Shown: positions 1 through 11,079 of the stretch, one piece after another
How the letters are laid out: every line of letters begins with the position of its first letter
Position numbering within the stretch: the stretch's first letter is position 1
Assembly: GCA_024636755.1 (NCBI GenBank)
Contig: JAGXGL010000057.1
Coordinates: 1 to 52,943, forward strand
DNA from: Guyparkeria sp.
Lineage (GTDB): Bacteria > Pseudomonadota > Gammaproteobacteria > Halothiobacillales > Halothiobacillaceae
Direction: 5' to 3'
DNA length: 52,943 nucleotides
The notes under the pieces: generated by a model
Told to the model about the DNA's origin: nothing
The model's database searches: none
What the model saw: only the letters and a program-made list of their open reading frames with translations
Translations under genes and position numbers: made by a program

Positions 1-125
1 ACCTTGACCAGGCCGCCACCGGACTGGCCTTCGACTTCCATCTTGGCGACTTCTTCCTGCATGCGCTGCATGTTTTCCTGCATCGCCTGCGCCTGCTTCA
101 TCAGGTTGCCCATTCCACCTTTCAT
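1..125 (-). CDS. ybaB: YbaB/EbfC nucleoid-associated protein, N-terminal part
   Basis: Only the first 41 codons lie in the window; the gene continues past base 1. The N-terminus is the Gly/Met/Gln-rich start typical of YbaB/EbfC ([18 protein letters not shown]), followed by a predicted amphipathic helix and the [10 protein letters not shown] turn found in this family. These proteins are small dimeric nucleoid-associated DNA-binding proteins. An AGGAG ribosome site lies 8-9 bases before the ATG. The gene follows dnaX with a gap of about 20 bases, the usual dnaX-ybaB(-recR) order in gammaproteobacteria; recR would be expected just outside the window. The fragment is short, but its composition and position make the call safe. 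Confidence 0.9.
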   Translation of the reverse strand, partial: MKGGMGNLMKQAQAMQENMQRMQEEVAKMEVEGQSGGGLVK

Positions 126-145
126 TTGCCGATGTCTCCTGCTGG

Positions 146-1981
146 CTAACGTTCGTTGACTACACCGTGATCGTCGATGGAACGCACGGATTCTCGAATC
201 AGTTCGGCCCCGGCGCGCTCTGCGATGACGCGAGCGGCCGGATGATCGCGTAACGATTGCTCACGCGCCGCGGCGTCCGCTTGCTCGTTGCGTTCCCGGA
301 TTTGCGCCGGGGTTTCCACCGGAGCGGCCGGTGGCGTTGACGACTCGGGCGGTGCCCCGGTTGACCCGGTTGGCCCGGTTGCCTCGACTGCGTCGACCGG
401 CTTAGTTCGCACCGGCGGTGCCGCGGCCGACGTGTCACCGACCTCGAAACGCACCGGCTGATGCACACCCAGTCGTTTCAGTTGCGCGACCAGCCGTTCC
501 TGCGTGGCCTTCGAGGCCATCGAGAGGAACCCGGGGTCAATCACCAACACGGCCGCGCCGTCGTCGTTGATCGCGTGACAGCGCTCGGCGAGGCTACGGG
601 CCGGCATGGACAGTTGTGCGACGATCTCAAACCAGTTTTCCGGCGTAATCGTTTGGCCACGACTCGCCGAACTCGCGCCCGCATCGGGTGCCTCGACAGC
701 CCCTACGTCGGCGACAGTGCCCTGCCCTTCCTCAGCCGGGGCGATCGTCGGTACCGCCTCGCCTGGGACGGCCCCGTCGGCACGACAATCGACAGGCTCC
801 CGATCGGCGACACCGGCCGGCGCCTGGGGTGTTTCTCGAGGGGCCGCTGGGGTGGCCTCCTGCCTCGACGGCGCTTGCCCTGAAACAGCGGACACTGTCT
901 GATGTGACGACGGCGCCTCGACTCCCCGGTCCGTACCTGGCACGAAGGCCAGCATCCGCAGCAAAGTCATCTCCAGGCCCACGCGCGGCGAGGGCGCCCA
1001 GCCAAGATCACGGCGACCGGACAAGGCAATCTGGTACCAGAGCTGCAGGGTGGCGGCATCCGCGTTCAGTGCCGGTGCATCGGTCGGCAGCCATTGTGCC
1101 AGCGCCGCCTGGTGGACAGTCTCGGCGAGTTCTGCCAACAGACGCGCCGGGTCCACCGATCGCTCCAGCGCCTGATCCACCAGGGAAAACACCCCGTCGG
1201 CATCGCCGGCGGCCAGCCGCTCGAGCAACCCATGTAACAGACGGCGATCGGTCACGCCGAGCATGTCGGCGATCGCGTCGGTCTCAAGCCGGCCATCGCA
1301 AAAGCCGATCGCCTGATCGACCAGGCTCAGGGCATCGCGCATCGAGCCGCCGGCGGCATCCGCGACCAGTCGCAGGGCTTCCGAATCGGCCTCGATACCC
1401 TCGCGACCGAGAATGTCGGCGAGATAGGTCTGGATATGTGCTTGGGGGAGCGCGCGCAGGTTGAACTGCAGGCAGCGGGAGAGCACCGTCACCGGCAGCT
1501 TCTGCGGATCGGTGGTCGCCAGCAGGAACTTGACGTGCTCGGGCGGCTCTTCCAGCGTCTTCAACAGGGCGTTGAAGCTCGCCTGGGAGAACATGTGCAC
1601 TTCGTCGATCAGGTAGATCTTGAAGCGGCCCTTGACCGGCAGGTAGACGACGTTTTCCAGCAGGTCGCGGGTGTCGTCGACCTTGGTGCGCGAGGCGGCG
1701 TCGACCTCGATCAGGTCGACAAATCGACCCGAGTCGATCTCAAGGCAGGCCCCGCATTCGCCGCAAGGGTGACTGGAGACGCCCTGCTCGCAGTTGAGTG
1801 CCTTGGCGAAGATGCGGGCAACCGTCGTCTTGCCCACCCCGCGAGTCCCGGTGAACAGATACGCGTGGTGGAGACGATCGCGATCCAGCGCGTTAGTGAG
1901 TGCCTGGAGCACGTGACTCTGGCCGACCATGTCGTCGAAACGCCGGGGTCGCCACTTGCGTGCCAGTACCAGATAACTCAT
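146..1981 (-). CDS. dnaX: DNA polymerase III subunit tau (clamp loader ATPase)
   Basis: 611 residues, the tau-type clamp-loader subunit that loads the beta clamp and links polymerase cores at the replication fork. Visible are Walker A GTRGVGKT (45-52), the zinc module cysteines C64, C73, C76 and C79, Walker B LIDEVH (124-129) and the SRC arginine-finger motif (168-170). An Ala/Pro/Glu-rich linker (about 365-450) leads to the C-terminal tau domain. E. coli makes the shorter gamma protein by frameshifting on an A-rich heptamer. I see no A6/A7-type slippery run anywhere in this gene, so a gamma form made that way is unlikely. It lies downstream of ffs and just upstream of ybaB. The ATG at 1981 gives the family N-terminus [11 protein letters not shown]. 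Confidence 0.97.
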   Translation of the reverse strand: MSYLVLARKWRPRRFDDMVGQSHVLQALTNALDRDRLHHAYLFTGTRGVGKTTVARIFAKALNCEQGVSSHPCGECGACLEIDSGRFVDLIEVDAASRTKVDDTRDLLENVVYLPVKGRFKIYLIDEVHMFSQASFNALLKTLEEPPEHVKFLLATTDPQKLPVTVLSRCLQFNLRALPQAHIQTYLADILGREGIEADSEALRLVADAAGGSMRDALSLVDQAIGFCDGRLETDAIADMLGVTDRRLLHGLLERLAAGDADGVFSLVDQALERSVDPARLLAELAETVHQAALAQWLPTDAPALNADAATLQLWYQIALSGRRDLGWAPSPRVGLEMTLLRMLAFVPGTDRGVEAPSSHQTVSAVSGQAPSRQEATPAAPRETPQAPAGVADREPVDCRADGAVPGEAVPTIAPAEEGQGTVADVGAVEAPDAGASSASRGQTITPENWFEIVAQLSMPARSLAERCHAINDDGAAVLVIDPGFLSMASKATQERLVAQLKRLGVHQPVRFEVGDTSAAAPPVRTKPVDAVEATGPTGSTGAPPESSTPPAAPVETPAQIRERNEQADAAAREQSLRDHPAARVIAERAGAELIRESVRSIDDHGVVNER

Positions 1982-2000
1982 AGCGCGGGATCCAATTGGG

Positions 2001-2114
<114 letters not shown>

Positions 2115-2226
2115 TTGGGTGGCGTCGAGGCCGGCCCGTTGCTGGCCAGAACGCGAGCGAAGAATAACACGCAGGCCGAACCGAAAACAGGCCGCAAGGG
2201 ATATCTGCACGAATACCCCAGGCACA

Positions 2227-3318
2227 TCAGCCCTCGGCGAGGATCTCGTCAAGGGCCGCAAGCAGGGTCGCGTTCTGCCCCTCGTTACCGATGGTGATCC
2301 GCAGGTGATCGCCGATCCGGGCGCGATCGAAGTGGCGCACGATCACCCGCCGGTCCCGCAGCCCCGCAGCAAGCGTCGCGCCGGCACAGGTCGCGTGACG
2401 GGCCAGCACGAAATTGGCCGCCGACGGCACCACCTCGAAGCCCCGCGCCTCCAGATCGGCGCCGAGTTGGTCGCGCATGGCAATAATTGCGCGCCGCGTC
2501 TGTTCGAAGTACGCGTCGTCCTCGTAGGCGGCAATGGCGCCGGCGCTGGCCAGGCGGTCGACGGGGTAGGAATTGAAGCTGTCCTTGACCCGCGCAAGCC
2601 CGTCAATCAACCCGGCATCGCCGATGGCAAACCCCAGCCGCAAGCCGGCAAGCGAACGCGACTTGGACAGCGTCTGCGTGACCAGCAAGTTGGGGTAGCT
2701 GTCGACCAGCCCGATCGCCGACTCGCTGCCGAAATCGACATAGGCCTCGTCGATCACGACCGCGCAGTCGCCGAAGTGCGCCGCCAGTCGTTCGACCTGG
2801 TCGATCGCCAGCAGCCGACCGGTGGGCGCGTTCGGGTTGGGCAGGATCACCCCGCCCACGCTCGACGGATCGATCGCACACATCGCCTGGACGTCCACGG
2901 CCAGTTCCTCGTCCAGGGCGACCGTGCGCGGCTCGATGCCGAACAACCGGCAGTAGACCGGGTAGAACGAGTAGGTGATGTCAGGGAACACCACCGGCCG
3001 GCCGCGCTGGAATAACGCCCGGAACAGGAAACCCAGCACCTCGTCCGAGCCGTTGCCGACGAAGACCTGCTCGGCCGTGACGCCGTGGTAATCGGCAAGA
3101 CATTCGCGCAACGCCTGACTGGTCGGATCCGGGTAGAGTCGCAGGCCATCGTCGGCGGCGGCGCGAACCGCCTCGATCACCCGCGGCGACGGGCCGAAGG
3201 GGTTTTCGTTGGTGTTGAGCTTGACCAGGTCGTCGATCTTCGGCTGCTCACCCGGCACGTAGGGCGATAGATTGCCAAGGTCATCCGACCAGAAACGGTT
3301 TGGCGCGTCGGCGGCCAT
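2227..3318 (-). CDS. hisC: Histidinol-phosphate aminotransferase
   Basis: 363 residues, a class I/II PLP aminotransferase of histidine biosynthesis that converts imidazole acetol phosphate plus glutamate to histidinol phosphate. The N-terminal family motif [12 protein letters not shown] (34-45), the [11 protein letters not shown] substrate loop (158-168) and the PLP-binding lysine K219 in [15 protein letters not shown] are all present. It is the last of three his genes: hisD ends 3 bases upstream, so the two are co-transcribed. The his genes are the distal part of the mla-murA-hisGDC block. The remaining his genes are not in the window, so the pathway is split over the chromosome, as is usual in non-enteric gammaproteobacteria. 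After the stop there is a roughly 110-base gap to ffs. Confidence 0.96.
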   Translation of the reverse strand: MAADAPNRFWSDDLGNLSPYVPGEQPKIDDLVKLNTNENPFGPSPRVIEAVRAAADDGLRLYPDPTSQALRECLADYHGVTAEQVFVGNGSDEVLGFLFRALFQRGRPVVFPDITYSFYPVYCRLFGIEPRTVALDEELAVDVQAMCAIDPSSVGGVILPNPNAPTGRLLAIDQVERLAAHFGDCAVVIDEAYVDFGSESAIGLVDSYPNLLVTQTLSKSRSLAGLRLGFAIGDAGLIDGLARVKDSFNSYPVDRLASAGAIAAYEDDAYFEQTRRAIIAMRDQLGADLEARGFEVVPSAANFVLARHATCAGATLAAGLRDRRVIVRHFDRARIGDHLRITIGNEGQNATLLAALDEILAEG

Positions 3319-3321
3319 CGT

Positions 3322-4623
3322 TCAACCCTCGGCCTCGACCCGATAGCGAGCCGACTGCGCGTGTGCCTCGAGCCCTTCGGCCCGAGCGAGACGGTCAGCG
3401 ATGCGGCCCAGTTCCGCGGCACCGGCCGGGGAACAGTGGATGATGCTGGAGCGCTTCTGAAAGTCGTAGACCCCCAGCGGCGAGGAAAAGCGCGCCGTGC
3501 CCGAGGTGGGCAGCACGTGATTGGGACCCGCGCAGTAATCGCCCAGGGCCTCGGCGGTGTAACGACCGACGAAGATTGCCCCGGCATTGCGGATCTCGCC
3601 CAGACGCTTCTCGGCGCCCTCGAACGACAGCTCCAGGTGCTCGGGGGCGATCCGGTTGATCAGTTCGATGGCGTGATCGATGTCGGCGACCTCGATCAGC
3701 GCGCCACGGGTCTCCAGCGCCTTGGCGATGATCTCGGCACGCGGCTGATCGGGCAACAGACGCTCGATCGAGGCGGCAACCGTATCGAGGAAATCGGGGT
3801 CGTGGGCGAGCAGGATCGATTGCGCCTGCTCGTCGTGTTCGGCCTGTGAGAACAGGTCCATCGCGATCCAGTCGGGGTCGGTGTGACCGTCGCAGACGAT
3901 CAGGATCTCGGACGGCCCGGCGATCATGTCGATGCCCACCCGGCCGAAGACCTCGCGCTTGGCGGCGGCGACAAAGATATTGCCCGGGCCGACGATCTTG
4001 TCCACCGCGGGGATCGTCTCGGTACCGAAGGCCAACGCGCCGATCGCCTGCGCTCCGCCGACGGTGAACACGCGATCCACCCCGGCGATACGCGCCGCGG
4101 CGAGTACGGTGTCGTTCTGTACGCCGTCGGGAGTTGGCACCACCATGATCACCTGCTCGACCCCGGCAACCTTGGCCGGGATCGCGTTCATCAGCACGGA
4201 CGACGGGTAGGCCGCCTTGCCGCCGGGGACGTAGAGCCCCGCCCGGTCGAGCGGTGTCACCTGCTGGCCAAGGACGTTGCCGTTGGCCTCCGTGTACGTC
4301 CAGCTCTCGCCCTTCTGCCGCTCCGCGTAGGCCCGCAGGCGTTCGGCGGCCAGTTCGAGCGCCTCGCGCACATCGTCCGGAATCGCTTCGAGGGCGGCAT
4401 CGAGTCGCTCGGCAGACAGTTCCAGTTCGGCCGCCGAGGTTACCTCGAGTCGGTCGAGACGGCGGGTGTGCTCGACCACGGCAGCATCGCCGCGCTTGCG
4501 CACGTCGGACAGTATCTCGCGGACGATGCCCTCCACCCGCTCGTCCGCCATGCCGGACCAGTCCAGAAGCTCGTCGAGCTGGCTATCGAAACCCGCGGCG
4601 CGGGCATTCATGCGACGGATCAT
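3322..4623 (-). CDS. hisD: Histidinol dehydrogenase
   Basis: 433 residues from the ATG at 4623. The enzyme oxidises L-histidinol to histidine in two NAD-dependent, zinc-assisted steps, the last step of the pathway. Family landmarks include [44 protein letters not shown] and RIAPEHLEL. The stop of hisG and this start overlap as TGATG, which suggests translational coupling. A GTG one codon upstream (4626) is possible, but the GGAGG site is better spaced for the ATG. Length is usual for the family. Confidence in function is high; the start is uncertain by one codon. Confidence 0.96.
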   Translation of the reverse strand: MIRRMNARAAGFDSQLDELLDWSGMADERVEGIVREILSDVRKRGDAAVVEHTRRLDRLEVTSAAELELSAERLDAALEAIPDDVREALELAAERLRAYAERQKGESWTYTEANGNVLGQQVTPLDRAGLYVPGGKAAYPSSVLMNAIPAKVAGVEQVIMVVPTPDGVQNDTVLAAARIAGVDRVFTVGGAQAIGALAFGTETIPAVDKIVGPGNIFVAAAKREVFGRVGIDMIAGPSEILIVCDGHTDPDWIAMDLFSQAEHDEQAQSILLAHDPDFLDTVAASIERLLPDQPRAEIIAKALETRGALIEVADIDHAIELINRIAPEHLELSFEGAEKRLGEIRNAGAIFVGRYTAEALGDYCAGPNHVLPTSGTARFSSPLGVYDFQKRSSIIHCSPAGAAELGRIADRLARAEGLEAHAQSARYRVEAEG

Positions 4624-5264
4624 CACTTGCCCTCCAGGTACTGCTCCACCCGATCGACGAAATCGCTTACCCGCGCGTGCTTGAGCTTCTGCGCTGCGCG
4701 ATTGACGATCAGGCGCGAGGAAATCTCGGCGATGTGCTCGAGCGGCTCCAGGCCGTTGGCGCGTAGCGTGTTACCGGTATCGACCACGTCGACGATGCAG
4801 TCGCCCAGATCGACCAGCGGGGCGAGTTCCATCGAGCCGTACAACTTGATCAGCTCGATCTGACGACCGCGATCGGCAAAGTACGATTCGGCGGCGCGGG
4901 TGTACTTGGTCGCCACCCGGATACGGCCGGACCGGTCGAGCGCCCCCGGCTTGCCCGCCACCATCAGCTTGCACTGCGCGATCTTGAGATCGACCAGTTC
5001 GAACAGGCCATCGCCGCCGTGTTCGAACAGCACGTCCTTGCCCGCGACACCGATATCGGCGGCTCCGTGCTGGACGTAGGTCGGCACGTCCGAGGCACGC
5101 AGGATCAACAGGCGCACGCTCGGGTCGCTGGTCTCGAGGATCAGCTTGCGGCTCTTGTCCGGGTCCTCGAGCGGCTCGATGCCCACGGAGGCCAGCAGCG
5201 GCAGGGTTTCCTGGAAGATGCGCCCCTTGGAGAGCGCGACGACGATCTGGTCAGATTGGGACAT
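4623..5264 (-). CDS. hisG: ATP phosphoribosyltransferase, short (HisZ-dependent) form
   Basis: 213 residues, joining ATP and PRPP in the first and feedback-controlled step of histidine synthesis. The length identifies the short HisG class: the C-terminal regulatory domain of long HisG is absent. Known short HisG enzymes need the HisZ regulatory subunit for activity and histidine feedback, and no hisZ lies in this window. Motifs include [11 protein letters not shown] at the N-terminus, [21 protein letters not shown] around 58-78 and the PRPP loop [14 protein letters not shown] around 159-172. It starts 5 bases after the murA stop and overlaps hisD, so it is part of the murA-hisGDC transcription unit. 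Confidence 0.96.
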   Translation of the reverse strand: MSQSDQIVVALSKGRIFQETLPLLASVGIEPLEDPDKSRKLILETSDPSVRLLILRASDVPTYVQHGAADIGVAGKDVLFEHGGDGLFELVDLKIAQCKLMVAGKPGALDRSGRIRVATKYTRAAESYFADRGRQIELIKLYGSMELAPLVDLGDCIVDVVDTGNTLRANGLEPLEHIAEISSRLIVNRAAQKLKHARVSDFVDRVEQYLEGK

Positions 5265-5269
5265 GGTGA

Positions 5270-6870
<1,601 letters not shown>

Positions 6871-6890
<20 letters not shown>

Positions 6891-7527
6891 TCTGCTCCCG
6901 CAGGGTTCGGATCAGCCCGTCGATGCCATCGCGCTGGATCTTCTGCGCGAAGCTGCCGCGATAGTTGTTGACCAGGCTGATGCCATCGACCATGACATCG
7001 TAGGACTTCCACGCGCCGTCGACCGGCGCCATGCGGTAGGCCACCGGCACGGTGCCCAGATCACCACCGGAAACCTCGGACTCGACCACCAACTCGTCGT
7101 CCGCGCCGCCCGGCTTGGTACCGATGATGCGGATTTCCTGGTCGCCCAACTCGGACAGGGGACCGGCGTAGGTACGCACCAGCAATCGCTGGAATTCCTC
7201 GGTGAACTGCTCGCGCTCGGCGGCGCTGGCCTGCCGGTAATAACGCCCAAGCACCAATCGGGTCATGCGCTCGGAGTCGACATGCGGCAGCAGCAGACGG
7301 TCGACAATCTCGAGCAGCGTCTTCGGTTCGGCCTCCACGGCGTCCCGATTGTCGCGAATCTCGGCAATCACCGCCTTGGCGGTCGATTCCACCAGTTCAC
7401 AGGCATCCGCCTCGCTGGGCTCGGCACGCGCCGTCATGGCAAGACTGGTCAGCAACAACCCGATGACGGCAAGGCCGGGCCAACCGGCACCAGAGCGACG
7501 GGAAAACAGGGACATGGCAAAACTCAT
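6871..7527 (-). CDS. mlaC: Periplasmic phospholipid-binding protein MlaC
   Basis: 218 residues from the ATG at 7527. The N-terminus is a signal peptide: a short basic start, a hydrophobic core GLAVIGLLLTSLAM and an ARA cleavage site. The mature protein has the MlaC/Tol-toluene-tolerance (Ttg2D) pattern, with TMTRLVLGRYYRQAS-like and FQRLLVRTYAGPL segments followed by the beta-rich lipid pocket ending in SLVNNYRGSFAQKIQRDGIDGLI. MlaC shuttles phospholipids between outer-membrane MlaA and inner-membrane MlaFEDB. The open frame extends upstream to 7641, but that part is not signal-like. A 70-base gap separates it from the TolC-like gene upstream, the widest gap inside the mla cluster. Confidence 0.93.
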
Positions 7528-7597
7528 GGGAATCTCACTGATGGGATGACAGGGGTGCCGCGCAAACAGGCCGATCCGGGCTTGGCGGCGCGCGGGC

Positions 7598-9007
7598 TTA
7601 CTGGGGGTAATCCCCCGTCGCGATCGCCAGCCTGGCGACACTCATGTTGTAGTCGTTGATGGTACGGAAGTACTCGGCCTGCACCTCGGTGTTGGCCTTG
7701 ACCGCATCGGCCAGGTCCCCGCCCTCGGCGAGGCCCGCCTGATAATCCATGAAGGTCGACACCATCCACTTGCGGGTATTGCCCTTGGCCGCGTCCAGCG
7801 CCCGGATCTGTTGCTTCAGGCCGCGTGCTTGATGATAGGCCTCCGCGACCTGGAACGGGATGCCCTGACGGGCCAGTTTGGCCTTGGCCACCACGCCCTG
7901 GAGCTGGGCCTCGGCATCGCTGACGTTCGCGCGCATCACGCCCGGGTTGAACTCCCACTGCAAGCCAACCACCGGCGCGGCGTAGGCCTGGTTGAGCGGC
8001 TGGTTGATGTACGGGTTGTTCAGCCGATCGCGACCCGGTGTATAGGTCGCCCCGGCGATCAGCCCGGCATAGAGGTTCGGGTAGCGCTCGCTCTTGCGCG
8101 CGGCGACGTAATTGCGCATCGCCGCCTGGCCATTCTCCGCCATGGCCATCTCCGGGCGCTGGGCCAGGGCGCGATCGGCCAGTTCTCCAACCTCACCGTC
8201 AGGCAGGGCAACCGGCTTGATGCCGGAGTCGGCCAACTCGAGGTTCGCATCGATCGGCACGCCGATGATGGTCTTGAGTCCGTCGATCGCGATCGATTCG
8301 ACACTGCTCGCCTCGGCCAGGTAGCGCTCGAGCTGGGACACGCCGCTTTCCAGCGCGTACAACTGGCGCATCGGCACCTCGCCGGCCTCGGCATCCTTGC
8401 GCATGTCGTCACGCGTGCGATCCACCTGCTGCTTGACCCCTTCGAGCATCTGGCGCGTGTCACGGGCGGCCAGATAGCCCCAGTAGGCCCGACGCACGGT
8501 CAGCCAGGTCTCGCCACGGGCCAACGCCACTTCGGATGCCTTTACGTCACGGTTCAGGCGGGCCGCGTCGCCGTAATTCTCCAGCTTGCCGAAGGTATAC
8601 AGCGGCTGAATAATCGAGGCGGTCAGGCCACTGCTGACGCTGAAACCCTGGTCGAGTTCGTTGCCATCATCTCGCAGCGTGCAGGATTCGCCGGCCGGAC
8701 AGGTATTGCTGCCGTTGGTGAAGATGCCGTCGCCAGCCTTCGGCGCCAGCCCCACGAACAGGTTGGCCGAGACCCGCGGCCCGCCCTCGCCTTTGACGCG
8801 CTCGATCGCCACCTGGGCGCGCGCGACGTTGGCGCGCTGCTCCTCGATGCGCGGATCGGTGTGCAGCGCCATCTCGGTGGCCTGCTCCAGGGTAATCGGC
8901 GCAGCCGGAACCCCCTCGGCCCGAACCGTACCGCCTGCCAGGGCAACCAAAGCCGCCATCACGACCAGCGATCCGCCCCGCTCAATGATTCCGTCTCGAT
9001 TCTTCAT
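7598..9007 (-). CDS. TolC-family outer-membrane efflux protein inside the mla operon
   Basis: 469 residues with a signal peptide (hydrophobic VVMAALVALAGGTVRAE) and two outer-membrane-efflux-protein repeats. The first begins at ITLEQATEMALHTDPRIEEQRANV (about 38-61), the second near GEVGELADRALAQRPEMAMAE; both have the long alternating helices of TolC barrels. A cysteine pair in the loop NTCPAGESCTL (about 105) could form a disulphide. TolC proteins are trimeric outer-membrane channels that usually work with ABC or RND pumps. The ATG overlaps the mlaD stop (ATGA), so it is translated as part of the mla message, between mlaD and mlaC. E. coli and Pseudomonas have mlaC directly after mlaD. Its role with Mla is inferred from position only. 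Confidence 0.9.
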   Translation of the reverse strand: MKNRDGIIERGGSLVVMAALVALAGGTVRAEGVPAAPITLEQATEMALHTDPRIEEQRANVARAQVAIERVKGEGGPRVSANLFVGLAPKAGDGIFTNGSNTCPAGESCTLRDDGNELDQGFSVSSGLTASIIQPLYTFGKLENYGDAARLNRDVKASEVALARGETWLTVRRAYWGYLAARDTRQMLEGVKQQVDRTRDDMRKDAEAGEVPMRQLYALESGVSQLERYLAEASSVESIAIDGLKTIIGVPIDANLELADSGIKPVALPDGEVGELADRALAQRPEMAMAENGQAAMRNYVAARKSERYPNLYAGLIAGATYTPGRDRLNNPYINQPLNQAYAAPVVGLQWEFNPGVMRANVSDAEAQLQGVVAKAKLARQGIPFQVAEAYHQARGLKQQIRALDAAKGNTRKWMVSTFMDYQAGLAEGGDLADAVKANTEVQAEYFRTINDYNMSVARLAIATGDYPQ

Positions 9008-9462
9008 TCTTTTGCCTTGTCGAACAAAAACTTGGAAACCATGCTTTCGAGAATGATCGCGGATTGGGTCATCGTGATCCGGTCGCCATCCTCGAGCGAC
9101 TCCAGTGCACCACCGGGTGAGATCTCGACGTATTGAGACCCCAGCAGGCCAGACGTGTAGATGTTGGCGAAGGAGTCCGTCGGCAGGTTGTCGTACTGAT
9201 CATCGATCACCATGCGCACCTCCGCCTGGAACGTCTCCGCATGAATCTCGATCGAGTCCACCCGGCCGATGGTCAGACCGGCCAGCTTGACCGGTGATTT
9301 CACCGTCAGCCCGCCGACGTTGTCAAACCGGGCCGTGACTTCATAGCCCGCCACGCGACTGCTGCCGAAGTTGCTCCACTGAAGCGCCATCACCATCAGA
9401 GCGGCGATCCCGGCGAGCACGAACAGCCCCACCACCAGCTCGACTCCGCGTTGCACATTCAT
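9004..9462 (-). CDS. mlaD: MlaD, MCE-domain subunit of the phospholipid ABC transporter
   Basis: 152 residues from the ATG at 9462. One N-terminal membrane helix (GVELVVGLFVLAGIAALMVMAL, about 6-27) anchors a periplasmic MCE domain with the family core FDNVGGLTVKSPVKLAGL (about 46-63) and SGLLGSQYVEISPGG (about 104-118). MlaD hexamers form the lipid channel on top of MlaE and hand phospholipid to or from MlaC. A TTG five codons upstream is possible, but the ATG gives the usual N-terminus. The mlaE stop lies 4 bases upstream and the start of the TolC gene overlaps its stop. Confidence 0.95.
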   Translation of the reverse strand: MNVQRGVELVVGLFVLAGIAALMVMALQWSNFGSSRVAGYEVTARFDNVGGLTVKSPVKLAGLTIGRVDSIEIHAETFQAEVRMVIDDQYDNLPTDSFANIYTSGLLGSQYVEISPGGALESLEDGDRITMTQSAIILESMVSKFLFDKAKE

Positions 9463-9466
9463 TCCA

Positions 9467-10255
9467 TCACGCCCCAAACATGAAAGCCGTCATTACAAAA
9501 TCCAGTCCCAGCACGGCAAGCGAGCTCAGGACCACGGTCTGCGTCGTCGCGCGCGCCATGCCACTGGCGGTCGGTTCGGCCCGGCAACCCTCGTAAACCG
9601 AGATCAGAGCGATCACCGCGCCAAAGGCCAGCGACTTGATGGCACCGCCGCCGACATCGTCCCAGGCCTCCATCTGCTCGTGGATCTGGCCCCAGTACGA
9701 CGACCCGTCGACACCGAGCACCACGACCCCGATCAGGTAGCCACCAACGATGCCGACCAGCGAAAACATCGCCGCCAGCAACGGCACCGAGATCATCGCG
9801 CCCCAGAAGCGTGGACCGATCACCCGCCGCATCGGATCGACCGCCATCATCTCCAGCGCGGCGAGTTGCTCGGTGGTCTTCATCAGGGCGATCTCGGCGG
9901 TGATCGCCGACCCGGCCCGCCCCGCAAACAGCAGCGCCGCCACTACCGGCCCCAGTTCGCGGACCAGGGACAGGGCCACCATCACACCGAGCGATTCGGT
10001 GGCATTGAAGTTCGACAGGATATTGTAGCCCTGCAACCCCAGCACCAGCCCGACGAACCCACCGGCGACGAGAATGATTACCAGCGAGAGCACGCCGGCG
10101 GCGTAGACCTGCTGCAGGATGTCCCGCGGGCGCGACCAGGTCGGAATCAGCACCCAGGCCAACTCGATCGCAAACAGTGCCATGGAGCCGGCGTGCTGCG
10201 CCCCGTCGAGGACCGACCGGCCAAGCCGGGCAATCGAATTCAGGACCGCATTCAT
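9467..10255 (-). CDS. mlaE: MlaE, permease of the phospholipid ABC transporter
   Basis: 262 residues, the usual MlaE length, with five to six hydrophobic segments. Family signatures are LVLGLQGYNILSNF, the conserved LVRELGPVVAALLFAGRAGSAITAEIALMKTTEQ (about 98-131) that contacts the ATPase, and EMMAVDPMRRVIGPRFWG. MlaE is the inner-membrane permease that sits under the MlaD hexamer. Its start overlaps the mlaF stop by 4 bases, so the two should be made in step. Outward versus inward transport direction cannot be judged from sequence. Confidence 0.96.
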   Translation of the reverse strand: MNAVLNSIARLGRSVLDGAQHAGSMALFAIELAWVLIPTWSRPRDILQQVYAAGVLSLVIILVAGGFVGLVLGLQGYNILSNFNATESLGVMVALSLVRELGPVVAALLFAGRAGSAITAEIALMKTTEQLAALEMMAVDPMRRVIGPRFWGAMISVPLLAAMFSLVGIVGGYLIGVVVLGVDGSSYWGQIHEQMEAWDDVGGGAIKSLAFGAVIALISVYEGCRAEPTASGMARATTQTVVLSSLAVLGLDFVMTAFMFGA

Positions 10256-11079
10256 TGCCCGCCTCCCAGGCCGAGGTCGACCGACAGCGGGGCCTCGTCT
10301 TCAGCCGCGTTGAGCGGCCCATCGGCAGCCCCGTCGAGAAATTGCGCCAGGGCCGGTTCCTGCTCGCGCTGCGCACGCACCTCGTCAGGGGTGCCTTGGC
10401 CGATGACCCGGCCGCCCGCGATGACGATCACCTGATCGGCGATGCTCATCGCCTCCTTGACGTCGTGGGTCACCACGATGCTGGTCAGGCCCAGGGCGTC
10501 GTTGAGCCGACGGATCAACCGCAACAGCACGCCCATGCTGACCGGGTCCTGGCCCGCGAAGGGCTCGTCATAAAGCATGATCTCCGGGTCGAGCGCCATC
10601 GCTCGGGCCAACGCGGCGCGGCGGGCCATCCCGCCGGAGAGCTCGGCCGGGTACTTGTCCCGGGCGGAACGCAATCCGACCGCCTCGAGCTTGAACAGGA
10701 CGATGCGCCGAATCAGCGCCTCGTCCAGACGGGAATGGGCGCGCAACGGGAAGGCGACGTTTTCACCCACCGTGAGGTCGGTAAACAGGGCCCCGTTCTG
10801 AAACAGCACGCCCATGCGCCGGCGCAGGGCGTATAGCGCCTTGCGGCGGGCACGCGACACCTCGGTGCCGTCGACGAGCACCCGGCCACTCGCCGGGCGC
10901 ACCTGCCCACCAATCAGACGCAGTAGTGTCGTCTTGCCGGTGCCCGAGGGGCCGAGTACCGCGGTGACCTCGCCGCGGCCGAAGCGCATGTCGACACCGT
11001 CGAAGATCACCTGGTCGCCACGGGCGAAATGCACCGCGTCGAGCTCGATCATGCCGGTGGTGGTACGTGAATCACTCAC
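10252..11079 (-). CDS. mlaF: MlaF, ATPase of the phospholipid ABC transporter
   Basis: 275 residues. The nucleotide-binding domain has Walker A GPSGTGKT (about 43-50), the Q-loop in LFQNGALF, the signature LSGGM and Walker B IMLYDEPFAGQDP, followed by the switch HD in VVTHDVKEA. The LSGGM variant is the usual Mla/Ttg2A form. It powers MlaE together with the MlaB STAS protein. The start is a GTG overlapping the stop of the upstream gene (GTGA). The last roughly 30 residues are acidic and Gly-rich and extend past the E. coli protein. Confidence 0.95.
   Translation of the reverse strand: MSDSRTTTGMIELDAVHFARGDQVIFDGVDMRFGRGEVTAVLGPSGTGKTTLLRLIGGQVRPASGRVLVDGTEVSRARRKALYALRRRMGVLFQNGALFTDLTVGENVAFPLRAHSRLDEALIRRIVLFKLEAVGLRSARDKYPAELSGGMARRAALARAMALDPEIMLYDEPFAGQDPVSMGVLLRLIRRLNDALGLTSIVVTHDVKEAMSIADQVIVIAGGRVIGQGTPDEVRAQREQEPALAQFLDGAADGPLNAAEDEAPLSVDLGLGGGQ

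Noticed and set aside
688-1464. Long plus-strand open frame opposite dnaX
   Set aside because: Arg/Pro-rich translation with no domain; it is the antisense shadow of dnaX in high-GC DNA.
9459-10376. 305-residue minus-strand frame in another register over mlaE
   Set aside because: Arg/Gly-rich out-of-frame reading of mlaE; the mlaE frame has the family signature.
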